Shown piece after piece: positions 17,012 to 26,415 of a DNA stretch of 64,000 nt. Position numbers and translations under genes: made by a program. The notes beneath the pieces were generated by a model, which was not told the origin of the DNA, searched no databases, and worked only from the letters and a program-made list of their open reading frames with translations. This DNA is from Sphingomonas sp. HDW15A (GTDB lineage: Bacteria > Pseudomonadota > Alphaproteobacteria > Sphingomonadales > Sphingomonadaceae): positions 1,426,001-1,490,000 of the forward strand of contig NZ_CP049870.1 of the NCBI RefSeq assembly GCF_011301715.1. Direction: 5' to 3'. Position 1 is the stretch's first letter. Each line of letters begins with the position of its first letter.

Positions 17012-17586
17012 AAATTCTCGATCGACTTGTCGAAGGGCTTGGACGGCCTGCGCCGCACAACCTTCAGTCCGAAGACCTTGAAGGTCAGCCCGACCCCCGG
17101 CACGAGGCGGCGGTTCTGGTTGCGGTCACCAAACGCCCGGATCCCGGCCTGATCCTGACCGTTCGACGCGAGCATCTGCGCGCTCATGCCGGCCAAATTG
17201 CCTTTCCCGGCGGACGGCTCGATCCTGGAGAGGATCACGTCGCCGCCGCTCTTCGCGAGGCCGAGGAGGAAATCGCGCTGAGTCCCTCCGAAGTACGAGT
17301 GATAGGCCGCGCCGATCCCTATCGGACGATAACCGGATATCTCGTCGTTCCGATCGTTGGCCTCATCTCGCCCGACCTGGACCTCGCACCGCACGAGGAT
17401 GAAGTTGCCGACCTGTTCGAAGCCCCCTTGTCCTTCCTGCTCGATACCGCCAACCACCGCCGGATGAGCGCCGAATTTCAGGGTAAGACGCGCCAATATT
17501 GGCAAATCGATTGGCAGGATCGCCGAATTTGGGGCGCGACGGCGGCAATGATCGTCAACCTCGCACGCAGGCTGGAGATCGCGTGA
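17008..17586 (+). CDS. Nudix hydrolase, CoA pyrophosphatase-like
   Basis: 192 residues from the ATG overlapping the DUF1285 stop. The Nudix box is GGRLDPGEDHVAAALREAEE(E), with the NudL/CoAse-type context HAGQIAFPGG upstream and VVPIVGLISPDLDLAPHEDEV downstream. CoA pyrophosphatases cleave CoA or acyl-CoA to 4'-phosphopantetheine and 3',5'-ADP. Its end overlaps the GTG start of the CCA transferase (GTGA). The CoA specificity is inferred from family resemblance. Confidence 0.88.
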   Translation: MKILDRLVEGLGRPAPHNLQSEDLEGQPDPRHEAAVLVAVTKRPDPGLILTVRREHLRAHAGQIAFPGGRLDPGEDHVAAALREAEEEIALSPSEVRVIGRADPYRTITGYLVVPIVGLISPDLDLAPHEDEVADLFEAPLSFLLDTANHRRMSAEFQGKTRQYWQIDWQDRRIWGATAAMIVNLARRLEIA

Positions 17587-18767
17587 AGCTCGACGCACAA
17601 GCCTGGCGCAAGCGCCGCGGGATCGCGCGGATCCTGACAGCCCTCGATTCCGCATCGGGTCACGTCCGTTACGTCGGCGGCGCCGTCCGGGACGACCTGC
17701 TGGGCCTGCCGATTTCCGATATCGACCTCGCGACGAGCTTCCATCCCGACGATGTAGTCCGCCGCCTAGAGAAGGCGCGGATCAAGGCTGTTCCGACCGG
17801 GATTGCCCATGGCACCATTACCGCCGTTGCCGACGGCCAGCCGGTCGAAATCACCACCCTTCGAAGCGATGTGTCAACCGACGGGCGCCGGGCGACCGTC
17901 GCTTTTTCGGATGACTGGCCGGCTGATGCCGCCCGCCGGGACTTTACGATCAACGCCCTCTATGCCGATCCCGAGACAGGCGAGATCAGCGACTATTTCG
18001 GCGGGCTGGACGACCTCGAAGCCCGGCGCGTCCGCTTTATCGGCGATCCGCTCACCCGCATTGCCGAAGACCACCTTCGAATCCTGCGCTTCTTTCGTTT
18101 TCATGCCCGCTTCGGGTTCGGCGAGCCGGATTCGGAGGGACTCGCCGCCTGCACGGCCAGGGCCAATGACCTGATGGCCTTGTCGCGCGAGCGGATCGCC
18201 GACGAACTCATCAAGATTCTGGGGATCGAGGATCCGACCCCCACCGTAGCGTTGATGATCGAACGCGGAATCCTGAAGCCCGTCATTCCGGAGATCGTGA
18301 GTGCTGCGTCGCTGGCGAAACTCGTGGCTTCCGAGAAAGATTCAGGCATCGAACCAGACGCCCTTCGAAGGCTTGCGGCGCTTCTGCCGCGCGATCCGGT
18401 CATCGCGGCAGATGTCGCCGCGCGGCTCAAGCTGTCGAACAAGGCCCGCAAACGCCTCGCGGCCGCGGCTGCGGGGGAGCTCGGGGAAAATCCCCGGTCA
18501 CTGGCTTACTGGATCGGTCAGGAATCCGCGATCGATCGCCTTCTTCTCGCCGCTCGAAGCGAGGAAGCACACGGCCTCGCTGCCTGGACCGTTCCGCGGC
18601 TTCCCATATCCGGCGGGCAGTTGATCAAGCGCGGCGTCACGGAAGGCCCACTGGTTGCGCGAACGCTGAAAGCGATCGAGCGGGCTTGGGTGACCGAGGG
18701 CTTCCCCGATGGCGAAAAGTGGGAGAGTATCGTCTCGGAGCAGGTGGGGTCGGCCAAAGGGGGCTGA
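17583..18767 (+). CDS. cca: CCA tRNA nucleotidyltransferase / poly(A) polymerase family
   Basis: 394 residues from a GTG that overlaps the Nudix stop. The nucleotidyltransferase head has RYVGGAVRDDLLG followed by the metal-binding DxD in ISDIDLATSF, then RRDFTINALYAD and the neck motif RIAEDHLRILRFFRFHARFG. It adds or repairs the 3' CCA of tRNAs (the one tRNA in this window encodes CCA, so here the role would be repair). The C-terminal about 170 residues form the helical body. The K+ channel gene starts 2 bp after its stop. Confidence 0.92.
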   Translation: MKLDAQAWRKRRGIARILTALDSASGHVRYVGGAVRDDLLGLPISDIDLATSFHPDDVVRRLEKARIKAVPTGIAHGTITAVADGQPVEITTLRSDVSTDGRRATVAFSDDWPADAARRDFTINALYADPETGEISDYFGGLDDLEARRVRFIGDPLTRIAEDHLRILRFFRFHARFGFGEPDSEGLAACTARANDLMALSRERIADELIKILGIEDPTPTVALMIERGILKPVIPEIVSAASLAKLVASEKDSGIEPDALRRLAALLPRDPVIAADVAARLKLSNKARKRLAAAAAGELGENPRSLAYWIGQESAIDRLLLAARSEEAHGLAAWTVPRLPISGGQLIKRGVTEGPLVARTLKAIERAWVTEGFPDGEKWESIVSEQVGSAKGG

Positions 18768-18769
18768 AC

Positions 18770-19597
18770 ATGGCGTTGGCGTTGCGGCGGCGTGTCTACG
18801 AAGAGCTTGAGCCCGGGGCGCGCGGCGAGTTCGGCCTGAGCCTGGTCAACAAGACCCTCGTCCTGTTCATCATCGTCGCATCCGCACTCGCGATACTCGA
18901 GACGGAAGAAACGATCGCGGGGGGCTATCCCGAATTCTTTCGCGGCGCGGAGCTGCTTTTCGGTTTCATCTTTTCGATAGAATACCTTCTTCGACTATGG
19001 GTGGCCCCAGAAAATCCGCAATGGGCGAAACATCGCTATTCGCGGCTGCGCTACGCGTTCAGCGCTCCGGCGATCATCGATTTCCTGGCGATCGTGCCGA
19101 CCCTTGCTTCCTTGGGACCCGGCGGTGGGAGCTTGCTTCTCCGCTTCTTCCGGATTCTGCGTATTCTCCGCCTCGCCAAGCTCGGACGGATGAGTCACGC
19201 GCTCCATGACCTGGGCCGTGCCGTCCACGAACGCCGCCACGAGCTGATCCTAACGGTCGGCATCGCCGGTTTCGTACTGCTGGTCGCAAGCACGTTGATG
19301 TATTGGGCGGAAGCCGACGCCCAGCCGGAAAAGTTTGGCTCCATCCCGCGCTCGATGTGGTGGTGCATCATCACGCTCACCACGGTTGGTTACGGCGACG
19401 CCTATCCGGTCACCGTCCTGGGCAAGATGCTGTCCGGCCTCGTCGCCATCGCTGGAATAGGTCTCATCGCCATGCCGACCGGAATTCTCGCCGCAGCATT
19501 TAGCGACGTCGTTCAACGCCGGCGCGAGGCGGCTGCGAAACTTGCTGCGGAACAGGCGGCCGCGCAAACGGGCAGGGACCGGTTGCCCGGGGCTTGA
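18770..19597 (+). CDS. Voltage-gated-type potassium channel
   Basis: 275 residues. Six membrane segments are visible: S1 about 25-43, S2 about 60-80, S3 about 98-115, an S4-like basic helix (LLRFFRILRILRLAKLGR, regularly spaced Arg), S5 about 155-175 and S6 about 220-245. The pore loop carries the selectivity filter TVGYGD. The C-terminus is a short charged helix (RRREAAAKLAAEQAAA). It conducts K+ across the inner membrane and probably responds to membrane potential. It is convergent with PilZ (4 bp between stops). Confidence 0.92.
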   Translation: MALALRRRVYEELEPGARGEFGLSLVNKTLVLFIIVASALAILETEETIAGGYPEFFRGAELLFGFIFSIEYLLRLWVAPENPQWAKHRYSRLRYAFSAPAIIDFLAIVPTLASLGPGGGSLLLRFFRILRILRLAKLGRMSHALHDLGRAVHERRHELILTVGIAGFVLLVASTLMYWAEADAQPEKFGSIPRSMWWCIITLTTVGYGDAYPVTVLGKMLSGLVAIAGIGLIAMPTGILAAAFSDVVQRRREAAAKLAAEQAAAQTGRDRLPGA

Positions 19598-19601
19598 ACG
19601 A

Positions 19602-19880
19602 TCAGATTTCGACCGGGTCGGAAGGTCCGCTGAACTCCAGTCCAGCTTCGTTGCCCAAGGCCCAGCGAACCTGCGCGGGATAGTCGGCGATTCGCCCCAC
19701 CCGGAGCCTGACATGCTCACCGATAATCGGCATTGCGTCGGAGATGATCCGGCAACCGCCAGCGGACAAATCGGCGACCACTACGGTCGTCGCCCGCCCC
19801 TCGCTGTCGATTAGGACGCCCGGCGCGTTTGTATCGATCCTTGTCGCTCGCTTGATGGGACGTGGCTCGTGCATAACCAT
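19602..19880 (-). CDS. PilZ domain protein
   Basis: 92 residues, a single small beta-barrel domain. The hallmark DLSAGGCRI (DxSxxG) is present and an upstream arginine-containing segment (KRATRIDTN) could supply the RxxxR side of a c-di-GMP site, though the arginine spacing is not a textbook match. C-terminal VRWALGNEAGLEF is typical PilZ. Such proteins bind c-di-GMP and act on a partner. The window also has a second PilZ protein (27917) and a GGDEF/EAL protein 2.1 kb away, so c-di-GMP signalling is present. Confidence 0.85.
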   Translation of the reverse strand: MVMHEPRPIKRATRIDTNAPGVLIDSEGRATTVVVADLSAGGCRIISDAMPIIGEHVRLRVGRIADYPAQVRWALGNEAGLEFSGPSDPVEI

Positions 19881-20007
19881 GTTCGTAAACTAAGTTATCG
19901 TTTCCTCCAACCGATCCTGCCGCCATCCGCGATGAAAGCCATATCGGACGCGTTGCGCCTTTCACGAAAGTTGTTAGCCTGCTTAACCTCGAACGGGGGC
20001 CTTGCCT

Positions 20008-21984
20008 GTGGCGGATGTGTTCCTGAGTTATGCAAGCGCGGACCGCGAGATTGCCGAGCGGCTGGCGCGCGCCATCCAGCAGAGCGGGCTCAGCGTCTGG
20101 TGGGATCGTCATATCAAGGGCGGCGCGGAATTCTCGCGAGACATCGAACGACAGCTTGAAGGTGCGCGGCACGTTCTGGTGCTGTGGTCGAAGGAAGCAG
20201 TGAATTCTCGCTGGGTCCGGGACGAAGCGAGCGTCGCCGCCGATACGAACCGAATCGTCGCGGCCACGATCGATGGCACCCCTGCTCCGCTCGGTTTTCG
20301 CCAATTCCAGACGATCGATCTCAGGGCATGGAGTACGCGTAGCCCGCGGCTTCCGGCGGATCTGCTCGACGCTCTCGAAGTTGAATCGGAACCTGCCAGT
20401 AAAGGACCTCCCGCTAATGGTCGGCAAATCCCGCGCCTTCTTGTCATCGGAGGTATTCTGGCGGCAGTCGCCGGCGGGGTTCTGATCGTTCGCCCCGAAC
20501 CCGTCGACCAATTCCTTTCGGGTAAACCGAAGACCGAGACCCTGGCACTTGCGGTCCTCCCTTTCACGACCGAGGGCGGCCCCGAAATCCGTTATCTCGG
20601 GACGGGCCTTTCCAGCGCTCTCGCCGACAGCCTCGCGCCCTTGTCCGGCCTCAAAATTACGGCGAGCACGTCCAGCCAGTCGGTCGCCACCCAAGGCCTT
20701 GCTGCGCCGGACATCGCGAAGCGGCTCGGGATCACGCACCTCGTCGAAGGCCGCGTCCAAAAGCTCGGCGACCGTTTTTCGATTACTGCGCGACTTGTTG
20801 CCGCCGAAACTTCCGAACAACTGTGGACCCGGACCGTGGAAGGCGCCGCGAGCGAACTCCAAGGACTGAAAAGTCAGATCACTCGGGAACTGGCCGGCGC
20901 GATCCGCGCCCGCCTGGGCGCTGGCGAGGGAGAAATTGCCGAACGCGGCAAAGTCGACCCGAAGGCCTTTGAAGCCTACCTTCGCGCGCTCGAACGGGTC
21001 TCAGTGCGCGATGATCGTGCTGCTCGCCTGGAAGCGATCAAACAGTTCCGGCTGGCGGCGTCACTAGAGCCCGATTTTGCCGACGCTCATGCCGGATACG
21101 CCTACTTACTTTCCCTGTCGTCCCCGGATCAGGTTGGTCTGTCGTGGAAGGACTTGCGGGCTGAGCAGAGCCGATCGGTCGATCGGGCGCTGGCGCTCGA
21201 CCCGGAGAATGATCTCGCGTTGGTCGCAAGGGCAATGGCCCTTCAGAATTTCGAGGGAAACGTACACGACGCGCTGTCTATCAACCGCGCGGTTCTAAAA
21301 CGCTCGCAAAATTTCGGGCCGGCCCATTATTCGATGGCGTCGGGCCTGTGGATGCAGGGCAAGTCACGGGAAGCCGTCAATCATATTGAGCAGGCAATCG
21401 ACCTCGACCCGTTCGACACGTTGCTGCAGTTCTACAGAACAAAAATTCTGTATTCGCTCGGCGACTACGATGCGGTTCGAATTTCTGCCGAGCAGTGTCG
21501 CCAGCGCTGTGCCGGAACAGGGTGGTTCTGGCTCCTTGCGATTGCTGCTTACCGGGACGAGAAAACTTTCCGAAGCGACTTCCCGCTGATCGCCAAGTGG
21601 ATTCTGGAGGAAGGCGGTACGGCGGAGGATGTCGCCGAAGCCCGCGGGATCGCCAACGCTTACGTCACCGGGGGCGCTTACAGGCCGCGACCGATCGAAG
21701 ATCGAAAAGCCGAGTTCATCGATGCCGCACTGGATTCCAGGCTCTTCGACTTCGAGACGGGAATGAAGACTGCCAGGTTGGCGCTTGCCACGGCTCAGCC
21801 GGACTCAATCCTGGATATCCTTAACGATGGACGCGTCACCTTCAGTTCGGAGCAGCGTGCCGATCCCCAATATCATGCGCTCTTCCGCGATCCGAAGCTG
21901 GCGAAAATCGCTGCCGCACGGCGGCGCGAGGGTGTGGCGGCAGGGCTGCCGGTTTTTCCGGTCAAGCCCTACACCGGACGCTAG
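20008..21984 (+). CDS. TIR domain - membrane helix - TolB-like - TPR protein
   Basis: 658 residues from GTG at 20008 (TTG at 20002 is also possible; both follow a GGGGG stretch). Residues 2-125 are a TIR domain (ADVFLSYASADREIAERL, WWDRHIKGGAEF, HVLVLWSKEAVNSRWV); E47 sits where the NADase glutamate of many TIRs lies. One membrane helix spans about 142-162. Residues about 180-290 form the TolB-like/CadC-type domain (LAVLPFTTEG, LVEGRVQKLGDRFSITARLV), then TPR-like helices to about 560. This is a one-protein sensor/scaffold topology with cytoplasmic TIR. Function is unknown: signalling or abortive-infection-type NAD depletion are options. No partner gene is adjacent except the convergent GGDEF/EAL gene, sharing CTAG stops. 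Confidence 0.85.
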   Translation: MADVFLSYASADREIAERLARAIQQSGLSVWWDRHIKGGAEFSRDIERQLEGARHVLVLWSKEAVNSRWVRDEASVAADTNRIVAATIDGTPAPLGFRQFQTIDLRAWSTRSPRLPADLLDALEVESEPASKGPPANGRQIPRLLVIGGILAAVAGGVLIVRPEPVDQFLSGKPKTETLALAVLPFTTEGGPEIRYLGTGLSSALADSLAPLSGLKITASTSSQSVATQGLAAPDIAKRLGITHLVEGRVQKLGDRFSITARLVAAETSEQLWTRTVEGAASELQGLKSQITRELAGAIRARLGAGEGEIAERGKVDPKAFEAYLRALERVSVRDDRAARLEAIKQFRLAASLEPDFADAHAGYAYLLSLSSPDQVGLSWKDLRAEQSRSVDRALALDPENDLALVARAMALQNFEGNVHDALSINRAVLKRSQNFGPAHYSMASGLWMQGKSREAVNHIEQAIDLDPFDTLLQFYRTKILYSLGDYDAVRISAEQCRQRCAGTGWFWLLAIAAYRDEKTFRSDFPLIAKWILEEGGTAEDVAEARGIANAYVTGGAYRPRPIEDRKAEFIDAALDSRLFDFETGMKTARLALATAQPDSILDILNDGRVTFSSEQRADPQYHALFRDPKLAKIAAARRREGVAAGLPVFPVKPYTGR

Positions 21985-23756
21985 CTGGGACGCTGGCGGC
22001 TTTTAAAGTAAGCCAGCGCCGCTTCCGCGGGCAGCGGCCTGGCGAAATGGAACCCCTGCCCGGATACGCACCCGAGTGCGGCCAGCAGCGTCGCAAGCTC
22101 GACGGACTCGATGCCTTCGGCTGTGGTCGACATGCCAAGCGCATCGGCAAGGCTGAGGATGGCGCGGACGATGGCAACGCTGTCCGCATCGCGCATCATG
22201 CCGGTGACGAAGCTGCGGTCGATCTTGAGAACGTCGATCGGAAGCCGCTGCAGATAGGCAAGGCTCGAATAGCCGGTACCGAAGTCATCCATCGCCACCG
22301 TCGTGTTAAGTGCCTTCAGTGCCTCGAAAACCCTCTGTGCGCGCTGAGGGTCCTGGACAATCGAGCTCTCCGTAAGCTCCAAGGTCAAGCGATCGCCGGT
22401 AAGCCCGGACGTCTTGAGGGCGTCCGAAACCATTTCCGCAATGTTGTCGCGTGCGACCTGGATTGCGCTGAGGTTGACGCCGAGATGGATCGGAAGAATC
22501 GCGCCTTCCTGTGCGTCCCAATCGGCAAGCGTGCGCGCGGCACGGTTCATTGCCCAGCGCCCGAGATGCAGGATCAGGCCGCTTTCCTCGGCGACAGGAA
22601 TGAATTCGGTCGGGCTGATCTTTCCGCGGTCGGGGTGCGTCCAGCGAGCAAGCGCCTCGAAACCTGCGACCCTCCCTGAAGCGAGGTTGACGAGCGGCTG
22701 GTAGAACAGCTGCAGTTCGTCCTTCTCCAGCGCCCGGCGAAGCTCGGTCTCGATCGAGAAGCGGCGCCGCGCCAGACTTGCTTCCTCGGGTTTGTAGAGT
22801 TGCGGGCATCCGAGCGCCTTGGCCTGCTTCACCGCGAACTGGGCGTTGCGAAACAGTTCTTCCGGATCCGGATCCTCATGCATCATCGCCGCGCCGATCG
22901 CGCATTCCACCTTGATTTCCAGGTCGGCGAGCTTGAACGGGGCGGCGAGAACTTCCTGGATTCGGGCGGCCGCCTTTAGTGCGTCGTCGATCCCGTGGCG
23001 AAGGGTAACGATGACTCCGAACTCGTTTCCGCCGGTGCGGGCCAGCCGGTCTCCAGCGCGAAGCGCCGACACGAGCCGCCGTGCGAAGGTGATGAGCAAT
23101 TCGTCGCCGAACAAGCTTCCCATCGACTCGTTGATTCGGGAGAAGCGCAGCATGTCCACCACCAGCACGGCGTGTCCCTCGGGACGGATCTTCCCGTCGC
23201 GCCCGATCGGTCCCCGCGGCGCAGCGCCCGCTTCCCCGATCATTTCCGTGAAGGCCAATCGGTTGGGCAGGCCGGTCAGGCTGTCGCGGAGCATTTCCGC
23301 GCGCAGCGCCGTTTCCGCCTGAATTTCGACGGTCCGGTCGACAAGGCTCAATAGGCAACGCGGACTGCCGTCAGTGTCGGCCTCGAGCGGAGCCAGCTTA
23401 AGCGTGAAGTAGCGCTTCGCCAGCCCCTCGCCATCGCTATAGTCGCTCTGGTCCGGACTGCGGGTCGGGTCTTCCAGAAAGGCGCGCACGAAATCGCCGC
23501 CACCGCCGCCCGAGTGATGGATGAAAGTCGGCAAGAACTCTTCCGGTGTGCCGTGGCACCCGGCGATTTCAAGGAAGCGGGAATTTAGGGCATGAACCCA
23601 CAGCTTCCCATCTTTCAGGCCGAAAACGCCCGCAGCGATCGGTAGGGCGCCAAGCAGGCTGACCGTGTCAGACGCCACGTTTGCCGCATGGACCGTGCGT
23701 GCAGGCTTCACGCGCGCGGATGCGCACTCCTCGGTCCGTTGTTCGGCAGCCTGCAT
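21981..23756 (-). CDS. GGDEF/EAL domain protein with degenerate GGDEF, probable c-di-GMP phosphodiesterase
   Basis: 591 residues. An N-terminal PAS-like region (about 30-150) is followed by a GGDEF domain (DSLTGLPNRLAFTEMIG) whose active-site motif reads GGNEF instead of GGDEF/GGEEF, so cyclase activity is doubtful. The EAL domain has FEALARWTHP, the Asn in LGVNLSAIQ, Glu in LTLELTES, the metal pair DDFGTGYSSL and KIDRSFV, and the late Glu in TTAEGIES, so all phosphodiesterase residues seem present. It should hydrolyse c-di-GMP to pGpG, with the GGDEF part perhaps binding GTP as a regulator. The stop overlaps that of the TIR gene. Confidence 0.9.
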   Translation of the reverse strand: MQAAEQRTEECASARVKPARTVHAANVASDTVSLLGALPIAAGVFGLKDGKLWVHALNSRFLEIAGCHGTPEEFLPTFIHHSGGGGGDFVRAFLEDPTRSPDQSDYSDGEGLAKRYFTLKLAPLEADTDGSPRCLLSLVDRTVEIQAETALRAEMLRDSLTGLPNRLAFTEMIGEAGAAPRGPIGRDGKIRPEGHAVLVVDMLRFSRINESMGSLFGDELLITFARRLVSALRAGDRLARTGGNEFGVIVTLRHGIDDALKAAARIQEVLAAPFKLADLEIKVECAIGAAMMHEDPDPEELFRNAQFAVKQAKALGCPQLYKPEEASLARRRFSIETELRRALEKDELQLFYQPLVNLASGRVAGFEALARWTHPDRGKISPTEFIPVAEESGLILHLGRWAMNRAARTLADWDAQEGAILPIHLGVNLSAIQVARDNIAEMVSDALKTSGLTGDRLTLELTESSIVQDPQRAQRVFEALKALNTTVAMDDFGTGYSSLAYLQRLPIDVLKIDRSFVTGMMRDADSVAIVRAILSLADALGMSTTAEGIESVELATLLAALGCVSGQGFHFARPLPAEAALAYFKSRQRPS

Positions 23757-23871
23757 GAACCCCGTGTTAAACCAGCCGAGTTAACAGGGCGTTTCGTCCT
23801 TCTGCTAACCTGGTTTAATGGGCCAGTTTTTGGACGTCAGGCTCGGGAACGAAACGATTGGCGCGTTGGCC

Positions 23872-26127
23872 TCATTCCGGTCCTTCGCCCGGCGGCACCG
23901 GTTCAAACGTGTTGGAGCGCGGGAAGCCGAGCGGTGCCATCCTTCCCGCCGCGCCGCGCGCCGCGCGCCATGCGGAGAGATCGCCCTCCGTCCGAACTCG
24001 CTTGCTCTCCCCGCCGAGCGGCCACGAAAGACCGCTGGCGAGAACCAGCGTCGTCACATCAGCGAGGTTTCCGTCGCGGTATCGCTGGAGGGTGACGCCC
24101 TGCCCGCGCGCCATTTCCGGAAGCTCTGACAGCGGGAAGACCAGCATCTTGCGATTCTCGCCGACGACCGCGACGCTGTCGTCCGTAGCGCCGATCTCGC
24201 GCACCGCCGCGACTTTCGCCCCGGAACGGAGGTTCATCACCTGCTTGCCCTTGCGGGTCTCGGCGATCACCGCCTCGCCACGCGCCACGAAGCCCTTGCC
24301 GTCGCTCGAAGCAAGCAGCAGACGAGTATTGGCCTTCACCTTCATTAGCGCGGCGATCCCGACCTCCGCTGGAAGGTCGATCAGCAGCCTGACCGGCTCA
24401 CCGAAGCCGCGCCCGCCGGGCAGCTTGTCACCCGCCAATGTGTAGGCACGGCCGTCCTCCGCGACGAGCAGCAACTTGTCTGTGGTCTGGGCATGGAACA
24501 TGGTTTCCAGGGCGTCTCCTTCGCGGAACTTGAGCGCCTCGCCCTCGGAGAAGGCGACATGCCCTTTCATCGCTCTTATCCAGCCGCGCTGGGAGAGAAT
24601 GACCGTGATCGGTTCCTTCTCGATCATTTGGCTCCAGTCGATCTCGGCTCGCGCAGCCGCCGCTTCGGGCCGCACCAGCGTCTTTCGCTCGTCCGCGAAC
24701 TTCGCCGCCATGGCCGCCAGGTCCTTCTTCAGGCGGGTCTTCTGTCGGTCGCGGCTAGCGACCAGCTTCTCGAGCTCGTCGCGTTCCTTGACTAGCGCCG
24801 CGCGCTCCTTGGTGAGCTCCATTTCCTCCAGCTTGCGCAGGCTGCGCAGCCGCATGTTGAGGATTGCCTCAGCCTGCCGATCGGTCAGCGTGAACTCGGC
24901 GATCATCACGGCCTTGGGCTCGTCCTCGGTGCGGATGATTTCGATTACCCGGTCGAGGTTGAGGAACGCCTTGAGGAAGCCCTCGACCAGCTCCAGCCGG
25001 TCGTCGATCTTCCCGATCCGGTGAAGGGAGCGGTTGACCAGCACCTCGAACTGGAAGTCGAGCCAGGCGATTAGCGCTTCCTTGAGACTCATCACGCCCG
25101 GCGTCCGCTCGCGGTCGAGCACGTTGAGGTTCAGCGGGAATCGAACCTCCAGCTCGCTCAGCCGGTAGAGGCTTTCCTCCATCAGCGCCGGATCGACGGT
25201 GCGGGAGCGCGGCTCGAGGACAATGCGAACGTCATCAGCGCTCTCATCGCGCACATCGACCAGAATGGGCAGCTTCTTGTCGGCGATGAGCGTCGCGATC
25301 TGCTCGATGAGCTTGCCCTTCTGGACGCCGTAGGGGATTTCAGTGACGAGCAGGTGCCAGCCCCCACCCTTCTCGGTGACTTTCTCGATACGGGCGCGAA
25401 GGCGGAAGGAGCCGCGACCGCTGACATAGGCGCGGCCGATCGTCTCCTCTTCGTCGATCAGAACCCCGCCAGTTGGGAAGTCCGGGCCTTTCACGAAGGC
25501 GAGCAGCTCCCGGTCTTCCATCTGGCGGTTGTCGATCAGCGCGGCCGCTGCCTCGGCAAGCTCGCCGACATTATGCGGCGGAATGCTGGTCGCCATGCCC
25601 ACCGCGATCCCGCTCGCGCCGTTGGCGAGCAAGTTGGGGAACATGCCGGGAAACACCTCCGGCTCCTCGTCCTCGCCATTATAAGTGGGGCGGAACTCGA
25701 CGGTTCCCTCGTCCAGCCCGGCCATCAGCTGGGTCGCGATCGGCGTCAGCCGCGCCTCGGTGTAGCGGTAGGCCGCCGCGCTATCGCCGTCGATGTTGCC
25801 GAAATTGCCCTGCCCGTCGACTAGCGGATAGCGGAGCGCGAAATCCTGGGCGAGGCGCACCATCGCGTCATAGACCGACTGGTCGCCGTGCGGATGGAAC
25901 TTGCCGATGACGTCGCCGACCACGCGCGCCGATTTTTTGTAGGCGCTTGCCGGATCCAGCTTCAGCGCGCGCATCGCCCACAACAAGCGGCGGTGGACCG
26001 GCTTCAGCCCGTCGCGGACGTCAGGCAGGCTTCGCGCCGTAATCGTCGATAGCGCATAGACAAGATAGCGGTCGGCGAGCGCGCTTTCGAACGGCTCGTC
26101 GATGATGGAAAGGTCGGAAGTGTCCAT
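23872..26127 (-). CDS. parC: DNA topoisomerase IV subunit A
   Basis: 751 residues, ParC length. Start region [27 protein letters not shown] is typical; the catalytic Tyr is in [12 protein letters not shown]. The breakage-reunion domain is followed by a ParC-type C-terminal domain with weak beta-pinwheel repeats ([44 protein letters not shown]). In the quinolone region the sequence is [14 protein letters not shown], so Gln stands where E. coli ParC has Ser80; whether this affects drug binding is unknown. With ParE it decatenates daughter chromosomes. It is separate from parE in this window. Confidence 0.95.
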   Translation of the reverse strand: MDTSDLSIIDEPFESALADRYLVYALSTITARSLPDVRDGLKPVHRRLLWAMRALKLDPASAYKKSARVVGDVIGKFHPHGDQSVYDAMVRLAQDFALRYPLVDGQGNFGNIDGDSAAAYRYTEARLTPIATQLMAGLDEGTVEFRPTYNGEDEEPEVFPGMFPNLLANGASGIAVGMATSIPPHNVGELAEAAAALIDNRQMEDRELLAFVKGPDFPTGGVLIDEEETIGRAYVSGRGSFRLRARIEKVTEKGGGWHLLVTEIPYGVQKGKLIEQIATLIADKKLPILVDVRDESADDVRIVLEPRSRTVDPALMEESLYRLSELEVRFPLNLNVLDRERTPGVMSLKEALIAWLDFQFEVLVNRSLHRIGKIDDRLELVEGFLKAFLNLDRVIEIIRTEDEPKAVMIAEFTLTDRQAEAILNMRLRSLRKLEEMELTKERAALVKERDELEKLVASRDRQKTRLKKDLAAMAAKFADERKTLVRPEAAAARAEIDWSQMIEKEPITVILSQRGWIRAMKGHVAFSEGEALKFREGDALETMFHAQTTDKLLLVAEDGRAYTLAGDKLPGGRGFGEPVRLLIDLPAEVGIAALMKVKANTRLLLASSDGKGFVARGEAVIAETRKGKQVMNLRSGAKVAAVREIGATDDSVAVVGENRKMLVFPLSELPEMARGQGVTLQRYRDGNLADVTTLVLASGLSWPLGGESKRVRTEGDLSAWRAARGAAGRMAPLGFPRSNTFEPVPPGEGPE

Positions 26128-26348
26128 GACGCTTCGTTAGCGCGCCGCGAGCGCCGCCGTAATCCCCGAGGGCGACGAAACTGTGGATTTGCGACTCCTC
26201 TGCTACCCCGTCCCCGTCCCGCGCCCGTAACGGTTCGCCGCAGAATCGGGAGCTTTCCGAGCTTCTGCGGGTTCATCCCCGGCTCGCGGTTCCCCTCCCA
26301 TACCTCCTGCCGCGGGCTTGTTTCCTCTTCGCGTAAAGCGTTCCCGCG

Positions 26349-26410
26349 GACGGCCACGCCGTCCTTGTGGCGGGAGCCTCGCCGCAGAAATGCGGCGGGG
26401 CGTCCCCGCC
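26349..26410. repeat. Cluster of extragenic palindromes between parC and the LysR gene
   Basis: In the 288-bp gap between parC and the lysR-type gene, two perfect hairpins follow each other: GACGGC-CAC-GCCGTC (26349-26363) and GCCGCA-GAAA-TGCGGC (26381-26396). The second lies inside a wider imperfect stem, GGCGGGA against TCCCCGCC (about 26369-26410). It begins just past the LysR stop on the reverse strand, so it may end that transcript, but there is no T run. It could equally be a dispersed extragenic palindrome. Confidence 0.5.
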
Positions 26411-26415
26411 CTTGC

